NCBI GenBank assembly: GCA_050291935.1 | Contig: JBNKKR010000003.1 | Location: forward strand, 73,609 to 137,608 | Direction: 5' to 3' | Source of the DNA: Desulfocapsa sp050291935 | GTDB lineage: Bacteria > Desulfobacterota > Desulfobulbia > Desulfobulbales > Desulfocapsaceae | DNA: 64,000 bases | In this document: one piece after another, positions 45,242-54,235 of the stretch | Position numbering within the stretch: position 1 is the first letter of the stretch | How the letters are laid out: the number at the start of each line of letters is the position of its first letter | Made by a program: the position numbers and the translations under genes | The notes under the pieces: generated by a model | Told to the model about the DNA's origin: nothing | The model's database searches: none | What the model saw: the letters and a program-made list of their open reading frames with translations, nothing else

Positions 45242-45620
45242 TGACCTGGAACTGGCATTCTTTTTCTTCATTATCATATAACATTGCGTTCCCCTTTTTC
45301 CTTCAAGTAATCCCTTGTTGCCTTTCTACTGGGAATTATTGTTTTTAGGAAAATATAGTTTTCTTCTACAACATGGGGAACAATATATATGTAGTCGTCA
45401 ACAATGTGTATTACTTTCTATTACCCCCCCACATTCCCGCAATAAGAACAAGCGAGAAAAACTTACTCCCTCCCCATACGCTTCATAGTTCCTTCATCTT
45501 TATCGAGTAGCTTCAAGTTTAGGTAATTTGGATAACGAAGCCCTAATCGATTGGCCCTGTTGGCACAAGAAAAGCACCAAGAATGATGTTTAACAGTGTA
45601 TAACAAGGAGACTAAAAAAA
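45242..45620. other. Intergenic region without recognised content
   Basis: 379 nt with pyrimidine-rich stretches and no supported gene, hairpin or repeat. It presumably holds the promoter for the small gene and two-component operon that follow. Confidence 0.5.
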
Positions 45621-45896
45621 TTGGTTTGCATCTTCATAAGTGATGGCGGTCCTGAAGCAGAAGAGTATGATAATAATTATTTCAGCTACGATGAATCAAA
45701 TGCGGAAACAGTGGCCAAAATCAATTACATTATCGAAAATTGTGACATTTTTGACCCACAAATACGAGCTGAACTTACTGTTATTTGTAAAGAAAGCTAT
45801 AACCAGCATACTCCTTACAACGCAAGGAAAAATCACCCTGGTTGGGTTGGTCATGCAGTCAATTATTGCAAACAACTTGTTTATAAATACTTATAA
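45621..45896 (+). CDS. Hypothetical protein upstream of the two-component system
   Basis: 91 aa from a TTG with AAGGAG 11 nt upstream. Acidic N-terminal half (Asp/Glu/Asn/Tyr) and a basic end with Trp and two Cys. No signal peptide or known domain. It ends 12 nt before the response regulator, so it may be co-transcribed. Confidence 0.5.
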   Translation: MVCIFISDGGPEAEEYDNNYFSYDESNAETVAKINYIIENCDIFDPQIRAELTVICKESYNQHTPYNARKNHPGWVGHAVNYCKQLVYKYL

Positions 45897-45908
45897 CACT
45901 TCGTTCTT

Positions 45909-46589
45909 ATGAATATTCTGCTAATTGATGACGAACCTGAACTCCTTATTCGCCTTTCACGGGTTCTTGAGAAAGAAAAATATACTGTCTCCACCGCCGC
46001 TGATGGGAAGCAAGCGATTGATAAAGTATGGGATGATTCTTATGACCTTATTATCCTGGACATAATGCTTCCCCATATAAATGGATTGGATATTTTACGG
46101 GAGATACGATCAGCCGGCATTACAACACCTGTGCTGATGCTGACGGCAAAAGGTGACGTTGAAGATAAAGTTATCGGTCTTGATCTTGGAGCGGATGATT
46201 ATCTTGCAAAGCCTTTTTCCCTTGCTGAACTCTTAGCAAGGGTGCGGGTATTACTCAGACGAGGGACATCTGCAAGCCCGGATATTGAAGTCTGTCATAT
46301 TCGCCTTAATACCGTTAGCCGAGAAGTCTTTTGTGACAGTAAACCGATCCAACTGACCGGAAAGGAATTTTCAATTCTTGAGTTCCTTCTCCACAACAAA
46401 GGAAGGGCAATCTCCCGTTTTACTCTGGCTGAGCATGTATGGGGTGAGGCCTTTGATGCTTTCAGTATGTCCAATAATATCGACGTACATATAAAAAACC
46501 TGCGCAAAAAGATAGCTGTAAAAGGCAAACCAAAACTCATTGAAACCGTCCGCGGTTTCGGCTATCGGTTGAATGAGGGTGATTTATGA
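45909..46589 (+). CDS. OmpR-family response regulator
   Basis: 226 aa. Receiver domain with DDEPE, phospho-Asp in LIILDIMLP (near 52), the switch Thr in MLTAKGD and Lys in AKPF. A winged helix output domain (about 125-222) ends with GFGYRL. Most like the CopR/QseB/heavy-metal branch. It overlaps the kinase gene by 4 nt. Confidence 0.95.
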   Translation: MNILLIDDEPELLIRLSRVLEKEKYTVSTAADGKQAIDKVWDDSYDLIILDIMLPHINGLDILREIRSAGITTPVLMLTAKGDVEDKVIGLDLGADDYLAKPFSLAELLARVRVLLRRGTSASPDIEVCHIRLNTVSREVFCDSKPIQLTGKEFSILEFLLHNKGRAISRFTLAEHVWGEAFDAFSMSNNIDVHIKNLRKKIAVKGKPKLIETVRGFGYRLNEGDL

Positions 46590-48001
46590 ATGTTCGGACA
46601 AAATTTACTTTTTGGGTTGCGCTGGCAGCGATGCTTGCCGCAACGCTCATGTCTGTTTTTGTCCTAAGAGAAGTCAGGGAAGAAGCTTTTGAACTGGTTG
46701 ATTATGAATTAAAGGATATTGCTGATTCTTTTTTTCAGGCCATTGAGCAAGCGGCTAATGACTCTCATACCCTTGCTATCAGTAAGATTAAACATCCGCT
46801 GGATCGCTTCTGGTTACGGCTTACAACTGGCGAAGGCGAAGTAATATATGAAACCGATCTGGCCAAAAGAATTGATCTTCCCGTAACCAAAGAGGAACAT
46901 AGTCATATCATCACCCACAATATCCCTCTCCACTATCTCTGGATTCCTCCCGATGAGATGGAAGATGCCAACGAGTTACACAGTAATAGTATCAGGGTCC
47001 AGGCACGTTTTTTTCAGTTTGAAATCAATGGAATATCATACAACCTGTTCATTGGACGCCCTTTGCTTCTTTTTGACATTGAATTTAGGGAGATGATTGT
47101 TGAACTCACCTCAGGGATAATTTTGACAATACTCATTATTTTTATCGTCTCCTATGTTATCACCGGAAGGATGCTTAAGCCTATAAATGTCATGAACTAC
47201 CAAATCAGACAAATTCGTGAATCATCCCTTGAAAATCGCATTCCCCTTGGAAAAAGCAAAGACGAACTCCATAAGCTGGGTGTCGAACTCAATTCCATGT
47301 TTGACAGGTTACAGTATTCATTCGAAAAACAAAGAGAATTTATCGGCAATGCGTCCCATGAAATGAAAAGCCCTCTCACGATTCTTATGATCGGCCACGA
47401 AGAATTATTAATGGGTGATCTTCCCGAACACACGCGTAATGAACTGGAAAAACAGCTCGAAACCATGCGCAGACTAAACAAGCTTATTCGCGATCTTCTT
47501 TCCATTGCCCGGTTGGAGCAAGAGGACAAGCTTCAACGTGAGCATTTTTCGCTAAACGGATTGTTTCATTCTATTTTGCATGATTATGAGGAACTCATCA
47601 GGGTAAAAGGGCTTCGTATAATCAAAATTGTGCCGCCAATACAAATAAATGGCGATTATGAAAAGATACTCCGCTTATTCATTAACCTCATCGATAATGC
47701 GATCAAGTACAATCTCGACACAAACGGATATATACAAATTGAAGCTGTTAAGGGAAATACAAATACGACCGTTCAAATTGTAAATTCAGGGCAGCATATT
47801 CCCGATGAAGATCTCTTAGAAATATTCAATCAGTTCTATCGGGTTGAAAAATCGAGGGCGAAAACCTATGGAGGAACAGGTTTAGGGCTCACCATTGCCA
47901 AAAGAATAGTGGAAATGCATGGAGGGAGTATTAACGTTGCTAATAGTGAAGAATCAATCAATTTTACAGTGGTTCTTCCCAACACCGGTGAAGAAAGGTA
48001 A
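46586..48001 (+). CDS. Sensor histidine kinase
   Basis: 471 aa: a membrane segment at 10-28, a periplasmic domain of about 145 residues, a second segment (about 172-195, IILTILIIFIVSYVI), HAMP, H-box ASHEMKSPLT (His near 259), N-box INLIDNAIKYN, and G-boxes ending GGTGLGLTIAKRI. It probably phosphorylates the coupled regulator in response to an envelope signal. The type resembles CopS/CusS, but no metal genes adjoin. Confidence 0.94.
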   Translation: MNVRTKFTFWVALAAMLAATLMSVFVLREVREEAFELVDYELKDIADSFFQAIEQAANDSHTLAISKIKHPLDRFWLRLTTGEGEVIYETDLAKRIDLPVTKEEHSHIITHNIPLHYLWIPPDEMEDANELHSNSIRVQARFFQFEINGISYNLFIGRPLLLFDIEFREMIVELTSGIILTILIIFIVSYVITGRMLKPINVMNYQIRQIRESSLENRIPLGKSKDELHKLGVELNSMFDRLQYSFEKQREFIGNASHEMKSPLTILMIGHEELLMGDLPEHTRNELEKQLETMRRLNKLIRDLLSIARLEQEDKLQREHFSLNGLFHSILHDYEELIRVKGLRIIKIVPPIQINGDYEKILRLFINLIDNAIKYNLDTNGYIQIEAVKGNTNTTVQIVNSGQHIPDEDLLEIFNQFYRVEKSRAKTYGGTGLGLTIAKRIVEMHGGSINVANSEESINFTVVLPNTGEER

Positions 48002-48157
48002 ACCAGCATACGCTTTGTTCCTTAAAGAAAAATATGCTATAGTTGTTGACATAAAGGATGATGGGCGAGTAAAGCTCTTCTGGGCAGTTCGCCTGCGCTG
48101 GTAGTTACGCAAAGAGCATACTTACCCGCAAGATCCCTCTTTTTTGATGGAATAGAT

Positions 48158-48850
48158 ATGGACACAGCTACCGGCAATTTAACTCCTCAGGAAGATCAGC
48201 TCATGGCCTGTCTTTCAGAAAGTGAGAATAGCTATTTTCACGATATGGCCTATCGTCGTTTTTACCATAAAAATTCCATTATCCATTCCCCTGGAGACCA
48301 GCCGAATCTCGTCTACTATATTGTCGCCGGCAGAGTCAAAATTTATAATATATCTGAATCGGGCAAAGAGGTTATCTTCCGTTTTTGTCACGAAGGATCA
48401 TGGTTTGGTCTGGCCGAAGTGTGTGGTGGTGAGCGGCGCGAGGTATACGCCGAAGCAGTGGAAGATTCAGAGATGCTTGGTCTTGAGCGCAAACATCTCA
48501 ACACCCTTATGAAACAAAATGCTGAGTTTTCTTTTATCCTCCTTAACATTCTTGGAAATCGTCTCAGGCAGGCCCATCGGGCCATCCAAAGCCTTGCCAT
48601 CCAGGATATCAGTGAGCGTCTTGCCTACCTGCTCCTGAAGTTAGCAACCATGCACCCACCCTGCAGCACCGACGACACCATAGGCTATAAACTCACCCAT
48701 CAGGATATGGCCAATATGATTGGCGCCACCCGTTCCACCGTCACCGAAGTCATCAACTACTATAAAGAAAAAAAATATATCGCCTATCGTGATGGCATTA
48801 TCAACATCATAGACGTGGAAAATTTGCAAAAAATTGCCGGCCTGCACTAA
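48158..48850 (+). CDS. Crp/Fnr family transcription regulator
   Basis: 230 aa. The cyclic-nucleotide-binding-like domain (about 25-140) has VYYIVAGRVKIYNISESGKEV, and a Crp-type winged helix (about 155-220) has LTHQDMANMIGATRSTVTEVI. It lacks the N-terminal cysteine cluster of oxygen-sensing FNR. It stands alone upstream of the sulfotransferase-transporter pair, which it may control. Confidence 0.93.
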   Translation: MDTATGNLTPQEDQLMACLSESENSYFHDMAYRRFYHKNSIIHSPGDQPNLVYYIVAGRVKIYNISESGKEVIFRFCHEGSWFGLAEVCGGERREVYAEAVEDSEMLGLERKHLNTLMKQNAEFSFILLNILGNRLRQAHRAIQSLAIQDISERLAYLLLKLATMHPPCSTDDTIGYKLTHQDMANMIGATRSTVTEVINYYKEKKYIAYRDGIINIIDVENLQKIAGLH

Positions 48851-48884
48851 CATTCCTTTTCTTTAGTGGTCCACGTACCAGCAA

Positions 48885-48906
48885 AAATGTCCTCCACAGG
48901 ACATTT
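48885..48906 (+). terminator. Stem-loop after the Crp/Fnr gene
   Basis: AAATGTCCT-CCAC-AGGACATTT, a perfect 9-bp stem preceded by an A-run and followed by CTATTGTT. It is a modest terminator candidate in either direction. Confidence 0.45.
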
Positions 48907-49058
48907 CTATTGTTCCCCACCTTCCATCCTTTCTGTCTGAAAAAAACGTTCAACCTGTTCCCCACGTGACTGCAACAAGCACCTATTTCCATATAATAAC
49001 TCCATAAATTTAGTTGGAGGACATTGGGACCTCCAACAAACATGTTATGGAGGAAAAA

Positions 49059-50201
49059 ATGGCAATTACCCTTGAAGAACGACCCGTATTTATCATCGGC
49101 TACGAACGGTCCGGCACCACATTGCTGATGGCCATGCTTGGATGTCACCCCCGAATCGGCATTCCTGAGGTGGGCTGGTTATATCCCCGTATCTACCCTT
49201 GGAGGCACACCTATGGCGACCTTAACGACGATGTGAATCTCAGGACAATGGCAAGCGAGATGCTATTTGGCCTCAACGACCCCTTCTGGGGCATGGATCT
49301 GAACCCGGCCACCGCTGTTGATGAAATTCTTGGAATGATACGAGAGCGCAGTTTTGCTGGGATTTATGATGCCCTGCACCGCAGGTATCTTGCAGAAAAT
49401 GGGAACAAACCGCGCTGGGGACAAAAAACTCCCAACAACCTCTATTTTGTTCCTCAGATTCTTGAGTGTTTCCCCAATGCACAATTTATTTTCATCGTAA
49501 GAGATGGAAGGGATGCAGCCGTCACCAGCCTTGCCTCCGCCTTTGGAGCAGGGAATATCTGGGGGGCTGCGCACACCTGGTCAAAAGCCAACGATTTCGT
49601 GCAGACGTTTCGGAAGCAATACGATAACTCCATCTGGTTTGATGTCCAATATGAAACCCTGTGCAGGGAACCTGAAAAAGTCCTGCACGGTGTCTGTGAA
49701 TTTTTGCAAGAAGACTATTCTCCACAAATGCTCGACTTCCACAAAACCCCAATGGGAATAAAACGTGGCAAGCAGCGGGATCATGCGCCACTGGGCCATG
49801 CTGTTTCAGACAAATATGTTGGAATTTATAAACAATTTTTAAGCCTTAACGAACAAGAAATATACGCCGCCATTGCGGGTAAAACACACCGTGAATACGG
49901 ATATGAACTCGAGGTAGTAGCAAAGGATCTTTCCGAGCAGGAGGTGGCTCTTATGAAAGAGTGGGATGGCCGAATTCGCGCATCCCGCCTTGATGGTCCT
50001 GGTGGCCATATCCTATTTGAAAGCTACCGCGATTGGCTTGTGGAAGCAAGAGAGACACGAAGAAAACAGGGGATATGGAATGACAAGGATGATCCAAAGG
50101 AATTTCCGGTTGGGCATCCCGATGAAGAAATAATCGTGGGGTATAGAGCTTGGCGAGAGTGGAAACAACACTTCTCTATTAAGAGGAGGTACACACGATG
50201 A
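49059..50201 (+). CDS. Sulfotransferase family protein
   Basis: 380 aa from the ATG at 49059, which has GGAGG at 49049; an upstream ATG at 49047 overlaps that site. The PAPS-binding P-loop-like motif IGYERSGTTLLMA (near 14) and the 3'-phosphate-binding IVRDGRDAAVTS (near 150) are intact. It would transfer sulfate from PAPS to an unidentified acceptor. An 8-bp hairpin (GTTGGAGG and CCTCCAAC, 49013-49037) sits just before the ribosome-binding site. It overlaps the transporter gene by 4 nt. Confidence 0.88.
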   Translation: MAITLEERPVFIIGYERSGTTLLMAMLGCHPRIGIPEVGWLYPRIYPWRHTYGDLNDDVNLRTMASEMLFGLNDPFWGMDLNPATAVDEILGMIRERSFAGIYDALHRRYLAENGNKPRWGQKTPNNLYFVPQILECFPNAQFIFIVRDGRDAAVTSLASAFGAGNIWGAAHTWSKANDFVQTFRKQYDNSIWFDVQYETLCREPEKVLHGVCEFLQEDYSPQMLDFHKTPMGIKRGKQRDHAPLGHAVSDKYVGIYKQFLSLNEQEIYAAIAGKTHREYGYELEVVAKDLSEQEVALMKEWDGRIRASRLDGPGGHILFESYRDWLVEARETRRKQGIWNDKDDPKEFPVGHPDEEIIVGYRAWREWKQHFSIKRRYTR

Positions 50202-51778
50202 GCACACAACACGGAGAAGTTGGAAGCGCCGCCATGGCTCCTACGGCAAAAGATGGCGGAGGAAAAGGATTTTTTGACTATATTACCACAAATATCAAAG
50301 CCGGAGACGGCTCCCCGACAATGGTCCTGGGTGGTTTTTTCAGCGCCTGGGTACTGTTATTCCTCTTTCTTTTTGTCATTCCCCTGCCAGAGATAGTTGG
50401 CAGTGACGGCACGGTCACCGCATTAAGCAGCCAGGGACGGGCCTGTCTTGCGGTAATGGTCTGGGCGTGTACCATCTGGCTCACCGAAGCCATTCCCATC
50501 TCAATGACCGGCCTTATGATTCCGGCACTACTGGCACTCACCGGAGCGGTAAGTCATATCAAACATGCCGCCATTGCTTTTTCCCAACCCGTGGCGCTCC
50601 TCTGCCTGGCGGCCTTTATTTTTGCAGCCTTGATGATGGTTTCGGGTATCGACCGGCGTATTGCAGTTGGACTGATGAAGCGGGCCAAAATCAAGCGGGT
50701 GGGAGGTATTATCTGGACGCTTTTTGGTTTTAACATCATATTGTCACTTATCCTTCCCGCTGCAAATGCCCGCGCGGCCACCATGCTTCCGGTGGTCAAT
50801 GGTATCCTTGGTCTCTTTGGCGATACGCCGGAGGAAAGAAAGGCCAAAAAAGCCATTGTTATCCAATCCATCGTCTATGGTGCCATGATCAGCGGTATTT
50901 TGATTATGACTGCCCATGTGCCCAATCTGATCATTGTTGGTCTGCTCCATACCCAACTGAATATTTCCGTTTCCTATATCGATTGGTTTATCCTCCAGGT
51001 GCCTTACCTTGGGATGTTTGTCCTCACCAACTGGTGGGTAAACAGCCAACTCAAAACGCGAAAGATTCCGATTCCAGGGGGACAGGAACGTATTCTCAAA
51101 ATGAGTGATACCATTCCACCAATGTCCTGGCAGGACTATATTATCCTTGGCGTATTTGCCATTGTCTCCCTGTTGTGGGTCACCCAGCGTACGGTGCATA
51201 ATTTACACACTGCCATGGCCATTTTGATTGGTATCATGATCATGTTTTCTCCCGGACTGTTAAGTATTAAATGGAAACAGATCCAAGACCGCACCATTTG
51301 GGGAACCTGGGTTATGCTTTGTGGCGCACTTTCCATGTCCAAAGTTATGGGCTCATCTGGGCTTGCCGATTGGTTGGCAGCAGGCATTCATCCCCTGGTG
51401 GAAGGACATAGCTGGTGGATGATGCTTCTGATCATCCTTGCAGGAACCCAATTTATCCGCATCGGTATGCTCAGTAATATTGCGGCCATTACCGTTCTGG
51501 CACCTATTCTTCTGGCACTTGCCCCCATGTTACACTTAAACGCCCCGGCGTTTACCATGCTGGTGGCCAATGCGGATACCTATGCCTATTTGATGCCAAC
51601 CCAGTTAACCGCAGCGGTTATCGCCTACGGAACCGGAACCTTTACCATGAGGGAATATTTTAAACTTGGCTGGATGTCTGTTCTTATTGCCATCGCCTAC
51701 ACCATTTTAATAATGGCACCATGGTATGCATTACTTGGGCTCCCGGTGTGGAATCCTGCAGCGCCCTGGCCTTTTTAA
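50198..51778 (+). CDS. SLC13/DASS-type sodium-dependent anion transporter
   Basis: 526 aa with about 11-12 membrane segments. The family pattern includes WLTEAIPISMTGLMIPALLA in the first half and the matching second repeat around FIRIGMLSNIAAITVLAPI. Members import sulfate, dicarboxylates or similar anions with Na+. Coupling with a sulfotransferase gene suggests sulfate or a sulfonated compound as substrate (inference). A terminator follows at 51808. Confidence 0.92.
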   Translation: MSTQHGEVGSAAMAPTAKDGGGKGFFDYITTNIKAGDGSPTMVLGGFFSAWVLLFLFLFVIPLPEIVGSDGTVTALSSQGRACLAVMVWACTIWLTEAIPISMTGLMIPALLALTGAVSHIKHAAIAFSQPVALLCLAAFIFAALMMVSGIDRRIAVGLMKRAKIKRVGGIIWTLFGFNIILSLILPAANARAATMLPVVNGILGLFGDTPEERKAKKAIVIQSIVYGAMISGILIMTAHVPNLIIVGLLHTQLNISVSYIDWFILQVPYLGMFVLTNWWVNSQLKTRKIPIPGGQERILKMSDTIPPMSWQDYIILGVFAIVSLLWVTQRTVHNLHTAMAILIGIMIMFSPGLLSIKWKQIQDRTIWGTWVMLCGALSMSKVMGSSGLADWLAAGIHPLVEGHSWWMMLLIILAGTQFIRIGMLSNIAAITVLAPILLALAPMLHLNAPAFTMLVANADTYAYLMPTQLTAAVIAYGTGTFTMREYFKLGWMSVLIAIAYTILIMAPWYALLGLPVWNPAAPWPF

Positions 51779-51807
51779 CAACCTTAACCACACACCGTTT
51801 CACCAAA

Positions 51808-51845
51808 GATCCCCATATATGGCTATATGGGGATCTTCTTTTTTT
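51808..51845 (+). terminator. Rho-independent terminator of the sulfotransferase-transporter operon
   Basis: GATCCCCATATA pairs perfectly with TATATGGGGATC around a TGGC loop, followed by TTCTTTTTTT. Confidence 0.95.
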
Positions 51846-51994
51846 ATCCCCCCACAAGCCCGTCCTACAACTCAAGATTTCCGACGCAGACGACAGACAA
51901 AACAGAAACATAACAGAATCAAAACAACATTATAACAATGCAGTGGTAGATATTGTGGCAGAATTACTATTCTACAGATTGTGGAGAACAATAT

Positions 51995-52138
51995 ATGCTG
52001 CTGTACCTTTTTTTATTTTTGTGTGCCGTATTACTCGTTTTTCTAACCCTATTACACCTGCGCTCAACCCGAAAACGGGGCGTACCTGCCAATGCACAAC
52101 TTTTTATTGATGCGTGTAATTTGCTCAAACAAGAGTAG
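51995..52138 (+). CDS. Small single-pass membrane protein
   Basis: 47 aa from an ATG with GGAGA 8 nt upstream. One strongly hydrophobic segment (about 2-22, LLYLFLFLCAVLLVFLTLL) is followed by RSTRKRG and a short polar tail, giving an N-out or C-in anchor by the positive-inside rule. No known family. Confidence 0.5.
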   Translation: MLLYLFLFLCAVLLVFLTLLHLRSTRKRGVPANAQLFIDACNLLKQE

Positions 52139-52143
52139 AAGTC

Positions 52144-52296
52144 CCGGTAAATTTTTGCGGTAAAGAGGGAACCTTCACAATCATCTAAAAAGTCAATTTG
52201 TGGCCATTCATCTAATGCCCTTCTAATTCCAGAACCAATACCCTTCATCAACGTTCTTTTATAATGTTCCATTGAAATCCTCTGTACCCAAATCAC
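52144..52296 (-). pseudogene. C-terminal remnant of an AlbA/RecG-like ATP-binding regulator
   Basis: The frame reads GIGSGIRRALDEWPQIDFLD followed by an EGSLFTAKIYR-like end, typical of the last 45 residues of AlbA-domain 'RecG-like' ATP-binding proteins (usually 450-550 aa). No preceding domain is found, so it is a relic left beside the Fic gene. Confidence 0.55.
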
Positions 52297-52328
52297 TGGT
52301 CATGTGGACATGATCGAAAAAAACAGGT

Positions 52329-52384
52329 TTTATAGATCATAATATCGTATATAATGATCTATAAAAAAAGGATTTATAGATCAT
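52329..52384 (+). promoter_or_regulatory. Promoter with three operator half-sites before the Fic gene
   Basis: The 12-mer TTTATAGATCAT occurs at 52329-52340, inverted at 52354-52365, and direct again at 52373-52384, where it includes the start codon's AT. A consensus -10 TATAAT (52350-52355) lies between the first two. A dimeric repressor bound here would block both promoter and ribosome site, suggesting autoregulation. Confidence 0.75.
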
Positions 52385-53531
52385 GACACAAAGAAAATGG
52401 AATTGGCAACAAGATAATTGGGGGAATTTTACCTATGATACCAGCGAGATTGATAAACTCGAAAGGGAATATTCGAGGCAATCAGGTTTTTCACTTGGCA
52501 TTGCGAGACACCTTTCCCGTGAAGACCAAGACGACCTGATAGTTGAGCTTATCAGTAGTGAAGCCATCAAAACATCAGAAATTGAAGGAGAATTTTTAGA
52601 CCGGGAAAGTTTGCAGTCTTCCATAAGAAGAGAATTCGGTTTGGGGATACCTGATCATCATAAAATAAAACCAGCTGAAGCCGGAATCGCTGAAATGATG
52701 AAAGAATTATTCACCAATTATGGATCACCATTGACCAAAAGGACTCTCTGTAATTGGCATGAAATGTTGATGGCCGGCAGAAGAAACATTGAGATAGGAA
52801 AATATCGAACCCATAAGGAAGCTATGCAAGTTGTCTCGGGGCGATACGACAAACCAAAAGTCCACTTTGAAGCTCCCCCATCTGCTGATGTTCCCAAGGA
52901 AATGGGGAGATATATAGATTGGTTCAACAAATCGGCCCCTGGCGGGAGATGCCCTATAACGGTGCTGGTCAGAGCGGGAATTTCCCATATCTATTTTGTT
53001 TCAATTCATCCCTTCGAGGACGGAAACGGACGGATCGGCAGGGGGATAGTTGAAAAAGTATTGTCGCAACATATGAGTCAACCGACACTCATTGCGCTTT
53101 CTGCAACCATTGAGGATAAAAAAAGAGCATATTATGAGAAGTTGGCAGCCCATAGCACTGGAAATGACGTGACAGACTGGCTTATTTTTTTTGGAAAGAC
53201 CATTATTAGCGCCCAAAAACAAACCATAAAACAGATTGATTTTATAATCACCAAAGCAAAGTTTTTCGATACCCACCAACAAAATCTCAGCCCTCGCCAA
53301 TTAAAAGTAATAAACCGTATACTCCGGGAAGGACCAAAAGGCTTTCAAGGTGGATTCAGCGCAAAAAATTATCGCTCAATAACAAAATCTCCCTCAGCAA
53401 CAACGACGAGAGATTTACAAGATCTGGTAAACAAAGGTATCTTTTCAAAAACCGGTAAGCTCAAAAGTACCCGCTATGCTTTGGATCTTACGCCTTTCCA
53501 GGGGAGGCAGGATAGAGACAACACTCCATAG
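52383..53531 (+). CDS. Fic family protein (DUF4172 N-terminus, AMPylase type)
   Basis: 382 aa. The N-terminal DUF4172 region has the inhibitory helix motif TSEIEG (residue 64 on), matching (S/T)xxxE(G/N). The Fic core has an intact HPFEDGNGRIGRG loop (catalytic His 209). The C-terminal winged-helix part (about 300-375) could bind DNA. Such proteins AMPylate or otherwise modify target proteins and are self-inhibited. The ribosome-binding site AAGGAT overlaps the third operator copy. Confidence 0.93.
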   Translation: MTQRKWNWQQDNWGNFTYDTSEIDKLEREYSRQSGFSLGIARHLSREDQDDLIVELISSEAIKTSEIEGEFLDRESLQSSIRREFGLGIPDHHKIKPAEAGIAEMMKELFTNYGSPLTKRTLCNWHEMLMAGRRNIEIGKYRTHKEAMQVVSGRYDKPKVHFEAPPSADVPKEMGRYIDWFNKSAPGGRCPITVLVRAGISHIYFVSIHPFEDGNGRIGRGIVEKVLSQHMSQPTLIALSATIEDKKRAYYEKLAAHSTGNDVTDWLIFFGKTIISAQKQTIKQIDFIITKAKFFDTHQQNLSPRQLKVINRILREGPKGFQGGFSAKNYRSITKSPSATTTRDLQDLVNKGIFSKTGKLKSTRYALDLTPFQGRQDRDNTP

Positions 53532-53604
53532 GGAACAACCAACTCATATTGCATGCCTTCCTATATTTTCTGTCCTGCAGCCATCAAAACCTGCAACGCC
53601 AAAA

Positions 53605-53943
53605 TTAGCAAAGCTTAGCCCCATTGGGGACATTCATTTCAGGCATTGCCAGCACGACCGCGCCATCCTCACGATGAAAACCGGTAATAAGACATTCAGA
53701 CATCATGGGACCAATCTGCTTTTTGGGGAAATTGACAACCCCAAGCACCTGCCTCCCAATAAGTGTATCTTTGCCGTACAGATCGGTAATCTGCGCACTG
53801 GATTTTTTAATCCCAATATCATCACCAAAATCAACCGTAAGCTTATAGGCAGGATTTCTTGCTTCCGGGAAATCCTGTACATCTACGATTGTTCCCACCC
53901 TGAGCTCTACCTTCTGGAAATCATTCCACTCTATTTCATTCAT
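53605..53943 (-). CDS. csaA: CsaA-like tRNA-binding domain protein
   Basis: 112 aa. OB-fold of the tRNA-binding type: FQKVELRVGTIVDVQDFPEA, KLTVDFGDDIGIKKSSAQIT, and the end EMNVPNGAKLC typical of CsaA, a small dimeric protein with export-chaperone activity in Bacillus. It stands alone; a REP-like copy lies just upstream. Confidence 0.93.
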   Translation of the reverse strand: MNEIEWNDFQKVELRVGTIVDVQDFPEARNPAYKLTVDFGDDIGIKKSSAQITDLYGKDTLIGRQVLGVVNFPKKQIGPMMSECLITGFHREDGAVVLAMPEMNVPNGAKLC

Positions 53944-53966
53944 ATCTTTTTATCCTTTTATATCTT

Positions 53967-54003
53967 AAAGCTGAGTTGAGCAGCTTGCCTGCTCGCAGGA
54001 AAC
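53967..54003 (+). repeat. REP-like palindromic repeat, single copy
   Basis: The same unit as at 44883-44976, identical through GAGCAGCTTGCCTGCTCG and diverging after it. The remaining sequence up to the NosL-like gene (54004-54235) shows nothing else recognisable. Confidence 0.85.
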
Positions 54004-54235
54004 CGTCATAAGACAAAAAAACAAACAGCAATAGACTACAACGCTCCATTATTATTTCAACTATTCTGTTGGGTGTCGTTTCTATTAACAAGAAGAGCGA
54101 GGGAAGAAAGAGATAGTGTATCGACTATACACCATTCACATATCATAATTGATACAAACCGCTACACTGCGAACCTCCCTGATAACGCCTTAAACCAGCC
54201 ATCACCAGAGAGGCAAGGAGGGGGGAATTGGAAAT

